From positions 2,770,001 to 2,834,000 of the forward strand of contig CP126123.1 of NCBI GenBank assembly GCA_030123605.1: a DNA stretch of 64,000 nt. The letters run 5' to 3'. Positions 63,556 to 64,000 of the stretch are shown here, one piece after another (the stretch's first letter is position 1; each line of letters starts with the position of its first letter). A program made the position numbers and the translations under genes. This stretch comes from Nitrospira sp. (lineage in GTDB: Bacteria; Nitrospirota; Nitrospiria; Nitrospirales; Nitrospiraceae). Below the pieces are notes generated by a model. That model was given only the letters and a program-made list of their open reading frames with translations, had not been told where the DNA came from and did not search any database.

Positions 63556-63699
63556 GCTTCTTGCGCTCCATTGAAAGTCATGCCCATCAAGCCACCGCAG
63601 CTCGAAAGGCCCTGCGTCAATTGCGGGTGCAGATTTTACACTGGTCGCGATGCAGATGACATCGGTGAGTTGCGGACCCTTCTTCGAACTTCCAGGCGG

Positions 63700-64000
63700 T
63701 CACGAGAATCGTTTGATCTGCTCCGACAGGATGTTCGCAACCAGGTTCAAATCGAACGGCCAGGCATAGCGGAGCACAACGGCCGGGTGCTGTTTCCGAA
63801 GCTGTTCGAGGATCTCGGGGATTTCGATCTCGGAATGCGCTCCCCCCGGCGTAAACATGGTCGTCGCCACGGTAATATGAGTCGCGCCTTGTTTGACGAG
63901 TTGCTCCACCGACTCTTCGAGGGTAGGCGCGCAAAACTCGTTGTAGGCCACGGCGAACAACAGGGAGCCGAGGTCGGCTCGCAACCGCGCCGCCACCGCC
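63700..64000 (-). CDS. Sirohydrochlorin chelatase/CbiX-like protein, truncated by the window edge
   Basis: The last 100 codons of a gene that continues beyond the window. AYNEFCAPTLEESVEQLVKQG followed by ATHITVATTMFTPGGAHSEIEIP matches the CbiX/SirB chelatase fold: the second metal-ligand His is in GGAHSE. Such proteins insert Co, Ni or Fe into sirohydrochlorin for B12, F430 or siroheme. The N-terminal half, with the other His, is not visible, so the call rests on this half. Confidence 0.8.
   Translation of the reverse strand, partial: AVAARLRADLGSLLFAVAYNEFCAPTLEESVEQLVKQGATHITVATTMFTPGGAHSEIEIPEILEQLRKQHPAVVLRYAWPFDLNLVANILSEQIKRFS

Overview
The window looks like chromosomal DNA of a Nitrospira-type bacterium (phylum Nitrospirota). 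This is an inference from gene content: a complex I cluster with two nuoM genes and no nuoE, nuoF or nuoH, many sigma-54 and histidine-kinase regulators, GC-rich codon use, and several conserved small proteins I recognise only as a style. No rRNA or marker gene fixes the taxon. No CRISPR array, insertion sequence or prophage was seen.

Layout. 1-440: SRP RNA and tRNA-Ser on the minus strand beside a 7-nt periodic repeat. 603-3529: AsmA-like protein and MscS channel. 3659-8915: a compact apparent operon of a coiled-coil protein, a membrane protein with longin/roadblock-like, BON-like and OmpA-like parts, a Ras/Rab-like small GTPase and a sigma-54 activator, followed by a small LuxR-type regulator behind a possible sigma-54 promoter. 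This is the best candidate for an undescribed system. 9274-14248: DUF481-type protein, MscL and two coiled-coil OmpA lipoproteins, an envelope and osmotic-stress block. 14314-17712 (minus): an orphan ABC-type binding protein, a decayed GAF regulator and a HEAT-repeat protein. 18059-21569: tRNA-Leu then tig-clpP-clpX. 21784-27805: two PilZ paralogues, a HEAT lipoprotein, an unusual TatA, an M24 peptidase, two unknowns and a C26 amidotransferase. 27909-35180: amino-acid permease, then minus-strand genes including a tandem-repeat CCGH protein coupled to PsiE, NagZ, PepA, QueE and a HAD phosphatase. 35408-42760: tRNA-Leu with a consensus promoter, a kinase and receiver, a helicase-dead PriA and another OmpA protein.

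43335-57362 is the complex I operon, in the order nuoA-B-C-D-G-I-J-gdx-K-L-M-M-N. It encodes four antiporter-like subunits instead of three, and a guanidinium-exporter gene sits between nuoJ and nuoK. With no FMN/NADH subunits nearby, the enzyme may exchange electrons with ferredoxin or another carrier. In nitrite oxidisers such a machine could use proton motive force for reverse electron flow. The second NuoM lacks the usual TM7 lysine.

57516-61145 is a signalling cluster (CHASE3 kinase, receiver, and a kinase-like protein lacking the phospho-accepting His). The right edge holds a NAGPA-type protein, a rhodanese, a small lipoprotein, pyrE and a truncated sirohydrochlorin-chelatase-like gene. 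A recurring theme is proteins that keep their fold but lose key catalytic residues: PriA, two kinases, PilZ, NuoM2, NuoG and the small GTPase.
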